Shown piece by piece: positions 59,414 to 64,000 of a DNA stretch of 64,000 nt. The translations under genes and the position numbers were made by a program. How positions within the stretch are numbered: the stretch's first letter is position 1; each line of letters starts with the position of its first letter. The notes below the pieces were generated by a model that ran no database searches, had not been told where the DNA came from, and worked only from the letters and a program-made list of their open reading frames with translations. This DNA comes from Muraenolepis orangiensis (lineage: Eukaryota > Chordata > Actinopteri > Gadiformes > Muraenolepididae): the NCBI GenBank assembly GCA_027704905.1, contig CM051020.1:3123599-3187598 (forward strand), written 5' to 3'.

Positions 59414-59786
59414 TTGCTTTTGAGGCAGCTGAGGCTTCTGCGGAGGCTGGTAGCCAGAAGGCTTCTGCAGGGGCTGGTAGCCAGAAGGCTTCTGCAGGGG
59501 CTGGTAGCTAGAAGGCTTCTGCGGAGGCTGGTAGCCAGAAGGCTGCTGGTAGCTAGAAGGCTGCTGCGGAGGCTGGTAGCCAGAAGGCTGCTGGTAGCTA
59601 GAAGGCTGCTGCAGAGGCTGGTAGCTAGAAGGCTGCTGGTAGCTAGAAGGCTGCTGGTAGCTAGAAGGCTGCTGCGGAGGCTGGTAGCTAGAAGGCTGCT
59701 GGTAGGTAGAAGGCTGCTGCTGCGGAGGTTGGTAGCTAGAAGGCTGCTGGTAGCTAGAAGGCTGCTGCTGCTGCGGAGGTTGGTAG
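59414..59786 (-). repeat. 30-45 bp coding repeat of PQ-9
   Basis: Tandem ggctggtagctagaaggctg units code PSSYQP / PSSYQQ on the minus strand. Variants with ccagaagg code PSGYQ. Confidence 0.85.
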
Positions 59787-60527
59787 TGTTACGTACATTG
59801 TGTGATCCGTTTCTCGTTACTGTTTGTGTTGTGTTTTGTTTTCCTTTCTGTCTCCCTCTCCTAATGCTTTTTACCCAGGTGTTGGTGGTTATCGTTTACC
59901 TCAAGTGGCTGCGTCTGGAACTGTCCTAATCAGCTGCTTATTTAAACCTCCTGTGTTTGTGCCGAGAGGGGGGGTGGCATTTTGGTGTTGCTTCCTTGAA
60001 TGCTATCCAATTTTGTTAGAGTCCGTTGTTTGTAGTCCTGCCTGTTGGTAGTCCTGTTTGTCGGTCTTGTCCCTCCGTGTAATACCCTGGGGAGGGCGAG
60101 GTAGTTCGCAGGTAAGATGCCCATGGGCTTACATTTTACATCACGCAGGTATTCTTTGTATAGATACACTAGGTAAGTTTCCCCAGGCGGGTACCACCTC
60201 ATGTATTTATTGGGACCAGGTCAGGGACAGTTAGTTTAGTGGGATAAATTGACGCTTAGTAGGTTGGGTAGCGGTAGCGTCAGAATTAGCTTGAGGGGGT
60301 TTGTTTTGGCGTCCTCCCCAGGCCTAGTTACTGTCCCCGTGTTACATGTTACTTGTTGTGTCTATTTGGTTTGGGGCCTTATCATTGTCCGGGCAGGTTA
60401 TTTAAACTATACATGACTTATGTAAATAAATCATTGCTAGCATTTGATTCGGTTGTCAGCCTCGGTTCCTGTCGCACCACGACCTCACTGGCTTTTCCCC
60501 GGTGTATATGCATGACCCCACGTAACA
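59787..60527 (+). mobile_element. Solo LTR in PQ-9 exon 3
   Basis: 741 bp, begins TGTTACGT and ends ACGTAACA. The 5-bp target duplication GGTAG is at 59782-59786 and 60528-60532. AATAAA near 60424 fits plus orientation. No internal region is present. Confidence 0.88.
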
Positions 60528-60756
60528 GGTAGCTAGAAGGCTGCTGGTAGCTAGAAGGCTCATACTCAGGCTTAGCAATCGATTCAGAGCATCCATTCCT
60601 GTAAGCTGTGAAGCACACTTATTAGCATATGGATAGCTGCCCGATTAATATCATTTTAAGATAAAAAAAACCTCACCATTTACTTGGCATCCCTCAGAAA
60701 GTAGTAGAGACAATGGGCTACTTGCACAAGCACTTCCGCGTTCTCCCAAAGCTGAA

Positions 60757-61514
60757 CATCACCAATGTTCACCGGGTTTGTAGGACGACCAAAGCCCCAA
60801 CAAGCAAGTTGGATAAAGGTTTTAAATTGTATGCGGCATCATACATACACAACTAGGAAGGTAAGAAAAACATTTTGACTGACTAATGACGATGTAACGC
60901 TAACGACACTTGTTATTTTATTCAGTGTCCAATAAAGACCATCTGTTAGGGCAGGTAGTGAGAGCCTTGTGCTACAGGACATGAGGAAGAGTGAGACTCC
61001 ACACCTTTTAAGTGGAGGCAGGAAGCTGTGTAACGTTGTTCATCCTTGTTCAGTGGAGCATTATAGCTCAGTTTATTCCTAAAGACTCACCAACTTGAAT
61101 GTTTGCCTGTCGCCCTGCACACTGGTCAGATCATTTGATCAAGTTAATAAGGATAAGGTGGAAACGTGTTTGGGTGATCAGAAACATATTTACATAAGTT
61201 AACACTGCTAATATACACCATCTAAGGCATAAGTTATCAAGGAAGGTTATTCAAGTTTGTTTGAGTAAGGAGAGAATATAAAGCTAAGCATTTAGGAGGG
61301 TAGGCATCGTCTAGGAGCATGGTTCAGTAACAATAACTGTTCTACTCATAACCTACTTGCTCTTTTCCATGAAGCAGAGGGTATATTTCTAATTGTTTTC
61401 TTTCTTAGATTACGCTTCGTGATTCATCGCCAGTGGTGTTGACGCACAGCCAATGCTCCTGTGTGGCAGGCAGTGTTGTGTGCAATCACATCGTGGCATT
61501 GCTGTTCCAAACAG
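60757..61514 (+). pseudogene. SWIM zinc-finger protein remnant of the transposon
   Basis: A first exon-like segment reads TTKAPTSKLDKGFKLYAASY with an in-frame TAG shortly after, at about 60854. A second exon, 61409-61514 (acceptor tttctttcttag, donor gtgtgc), reads LTHSQCSCVAGSVVCNHIVA, a CxC...CxH SWIM finger. ISL2EU elements of animals carry such a SWIM/YqaJ-type second protein. The nuclease part was not found. Confidence 0.6.
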
Positions 61515-61924
61515 GTGTGCAACGGATCCACAAGTGAAAAGATCAATTAGAGAAAAAGCTGACTATTTTTCTACATATGCATGCCAAGATACCAGTCTTT
61601 GAGAAATGAACATGAGCAAAACCCAGGTTCTTCAATGAAAGATTGGAATGACAATGTTCTAAAATATTTGATTAGTACATTTTTCAATCATGTTTTTATG
61701 CCAATATGTTACAATAGTTCAATATGATATGTACAATGTTACAATGTTCATTTTTACAAATCTATACAAATGACTTTACATTCAACAGTTTGCTTACATT
61801 GATAATGTTTCTGTACATAAGGTTTACAGAATGTTTAACCAAATGATCTGCCACTGGAATAAACAATTCACTAAATTAATTACAAAAACCTGGTGTTGAA
61901 CCAATGCTTTACTTAACCCATGCC

Positions 61925-62128
61925 TTAACTAATTCCTTGTTTTGTAGTTTGACAACAGGCATGCCACTGTAAACGTCTGCCAATGAGCCCTTGCATGGTG
62001 CAGTGAGATTTGTAGGTGGAGTACATCTCACTTTGCAGGAGTGGTGAGGATGGTGTCAGACACTTGAGCTCAGTGCAGTCGAAGATGACCTGGGTGTCTG
62101 GGAATTCCTCAGGGAGGTAAGCTTGCAC
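61925..62128 (-). pseudogene. DDE_4-type transposase fragment
   Basis: The minus-strand frame contains FPDTQVIFDCTELKC, TPSSPLLQSEMYSTYKSH and TMQGLIG. This is the first catalytic Asp (xIDCTE) and YSxYKxHxTxKxL(I/V)G signature of the DDE superfamily endonuclease 4 family. The rest of the catalytic core is broken. Further decayed sequence lies to 62500. Confidence 0.65.
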
Positions 62129-63269
62129 TTCTGCAGGTGTGAGCCAGATGCATTAAGACCCCAGTGCATTGGCTAGAAAACGTGTCCATGTTGCAATAAT
62201 GCAGCTCACTGTGGACTGGTGTATGTTGAATCGATGCGCCGGGTCCCTCTCCTTCAAACCAACCGACAGGAAGACGAGGAAAATAAAGAACTCGTCGATT
62301 GGCTGGAGCAGCTGTCTCTGGAAGGTTAAACGTTATAAACTAGTAAGGCTGTGCTCTTGGTTGGCTAAATGTTTTATTATGGTTATGTGTACCATACCAT
62401 GGGGGGAAAACTGAGTTGCTGTAGTGTACTGGTGTATTTAAAGGGGGCTGAGTCCTTTAGTGTAGCCTTTTGTAAATGCAATGGCATCCTAATGGCATAC
62501 TACAGAGCAGCTCAGACCATGACCTACCGTGGATGGACGTGCTCTGGAGACCCCAACCATTTGGTCAATTGAAGGCTCAATCAAAACGCCATCAGGTGGT
62601 CATAGCGTGGAAATCTTTTTACAAAAAGACATGTCAGTCATTAATTAACAAAGTAAATACAATCATACACAGTCACCAAAATAATGTCAGCTGTAACAAC
62701 TAAGCCAATGTCTCATCTCGTATGACACAGGCTGCAGCGGTCACGCAGTAGGTACATTAACCTTTTAATTAAGACTTACAATATAATTTTTTATAGTTTA
62801 ACTGATGTTTACTTTGGTCGATGTCAAACCGTTAGCTGAATAGCACAACTTGGGTCTAACGTTACCTGGTATAGAATGGGATGTCCGCGTCGGGTTCTTC
62901 TCAGGTCGGGATGGGTTGGAAAGCCGTGGAATCTCTAAATACCGTTAATTACATTTCGATGATGCCGAACAAAGCGGAACACAACAATGTTCGGAGTGTT
63001 TCTTCTCCTGTTTTTGAAAACGCATTTTCTTATGGGAATTAATGGTGAAATATGACCTCAGGAGCTGTAGCTAGCTAGTTGGAAGTAAACAAATACACCG
63101 GAAGAGGCTGAACCGCATTATTTGAAGTACTTCATACAGCTTAGTGCAAGGAGCCCATTGTAGTACCCTAGAAGATAAATGCCAGCTGTCAAAATGTCCG
63201 TCATGCTACCTAGTGACTTTTTAAAACAACCAAATATTACCTGATTAGAAAAGCCATGTCGGCAGCCAT

Positions 63270-64000
63270 GGCTGTAGACTGAGGACTACTTTGACCCTTG
63301 AGCAGTTAACTGTTAACACAGAATAATGTCAGCTCAGCTAAGGAGGGTTCTGTTCATCCAATCACATTCTTCTTTCACTGATTGGTCAATCTGAATCACT
63401 GTTCCTAATTAGTCGGGAATGCTAATGAAGCATGAGAAGAAGTTTTATTAAAATATCCTTGGAATCTGAAATGCTTTATTTCTCTTGATTTTTGTATACA
63501 GAAGGGGTCCAAGTAAGTACCCAGGATGAAAGTAAGGACTTACCATGAAATTATTATTATTATTAAATTGTATTGTTGACCTGTATTTTTACAGCATTTC
63601 AGCAACTTGTCTTACTACGGTGAGTGAGAGGTAGCCCCGCCATACATGTTTATAGTGGAAAGATGCCAATGCATCATGCACAGGGAGGTGGCACAGGGAG
63701 CATTTAGGTCATTTCAGTGTAAATACTACATTTACTATTAATACATATGCAGCCACACACACCGTAGAACTCTGGCCCTCATGTGTTGCATAGATAGGCT
63801 GGCATGGATACTGTTCAATGTATGAATGTGTTCAATATAAAATCAAGTTCAAAGAAATATACATCAATAGTGGGGAAACAACCTTGTTTCAATTCAATTT
63901 GTTCAAGATAAACACGACTTATTCCACCCATATCATGTTTATAATCAATCAACAAAAAACGAATAGCACTTAATAAATGTGAACCAACAGCTAAATGCAA
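63270..64000. other. PQ-9 upstream flank
   Basis: On the minus strand an inverted CCAAT block (cactgattggtcaa, about 63377) and a shared ttctgttcatccaatcacat stretch match the PQ promoters. Beyond 63450 no gene is seen. A short open stretch runs off the window edge at 64000 and has no recognisable domain. Confidence 0.45.

Larger units (their letters stand above)
60715..63156. mobile_element. ISL2EU-like DNA transposon inside PQ-9 exon 2
   Basis: Ends gggctacttgcacaagc and, reversed, gggctccttgcactaagc are inverted repeats. The 2-bp duplication AT (60713-60714 and 63157-63158) restores the 47-nt exon exactly. Contents are converging remnants: a plus-strand SWIM-type protein and a minus-strand DDE transposase. 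AT duplications and this gene pair fit the ISL2EU branch of the Harbinger-related elements. The element is decayed. Confidence 0.78.
59333..63269 (-). pseudogene. PQ-9: Ser/Tyr/Gln/Pro-rich paralogue, doubly interrupted
   Basis: Exon 1 is 63241-63269 (MAADMAFLIR). Exon 2 is split into 63157-63167 and 60677-60714 by a DNA transposon. Exon 3 is split into 60533-60605 and 59347-59786 by a solo LTR. Removing each insert with one target duplication gives exon 2 = 47 nt and an unbroken exon 3 frame, as in the other PQ genes. Exon 3 begins AYRNGCSESIAKPEYEPSS and continues with about 20 PSSYQQ / PSGYQPPQ repeats, then QLPQKQEQSSYQQQPTSYRS. It ends either at TGA 59333-59335 or, via donor gtaagt after 59347, in a terminal exon at 59229. 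It is the most divergent member and not functional in this assembly. Confidence 0.7.

Overview
The window is nuclear DNA of a bony fish, most probably a teleost. The evidence is spliced vertebrate exons, teleost-type tRNA-derived SINEs, Rex/CR1-like and L1-like LINE remnants, Ty3/Gypsy LTR elements, hAT and ISL2EU-like DNA transposons, and long TA/CA microsatellites. No prokaryotic features are present. A run of exactly 100 N (25977-26076) marks a scaffold gap.

The main content is a tandem array of nine related minus-strand genes, here called PQ-1 to PQ-9, for secreted glutamine/proline-rich repeat proteins. Each has a 29-nt first coding exon and a second coding exon of 41-47 nt, which together encode a signal peptide, followed by one long repeat exon. 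Exon phases and lengths agree in every copy. PQ-1 to PQ-5 (2.1-33.5 kb) share QKPRSYM-type repeats and a module with conserved Leu, Trp and Cys. PQ-6 to PQ-8 (35.8-53.6 kb) carry PPVFVPQKQQQEEQ-type repeats. PQ-9 (59.3-63.3 kb) carries PSSYQQ-type repeats. Seven copies are open. PQ-6 is split by a nested retroelement insertion, and PQ-9 by a DNA transposon plus a solo LTR. I do not recognise a named protein family. A structural, cross-linkable secreted matrix (egg envelope, adhesive or similar) is inference only.

Interleaved on the plus strand are repeated partial copies of the 3' half of rbbp8 (CtIP, the DNA-end resection factor). Five middle exons recur in units at 3.7-6.1, 11.0-12.4, 21.3-23.7 and 30.2-30.8 kb. 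The Sae2/CtIP C-terminal exon lies at 15863-16004, and the last exon at 101-198 and again at 17706-17803. The repeating unit of the left half is therefore rbbp8 3' exons plus one PQ gene.

Layout: 1-8.1 kb unit 1 (PQ-1, ending in a truncated Gypsy element); 8.1-12.5 kb unit 2 (PQ-2); 12.5-16 kb microsatellites, an inverted segment with a solo LTR, and hAT remnants; 16.0-17.7 kb a 32-bp minisatellite in the last rbbp8 intron; 17.7-26 kb unit 3, a near-identical copy of unit 1 plus a new hAT insertion; gap; 26.1-31.1 kb unit 4 (PQ-4); 31.1-33.8 kb unit 5 (PQ-5); 34-54 kb the second PQ subfamily with repeat insertions; 54.8-58.1 kb an L1-like LINE; 59.3-63.3 kb the doubly interrupted PQ-9; 63.3-64 kb its upstream flank.
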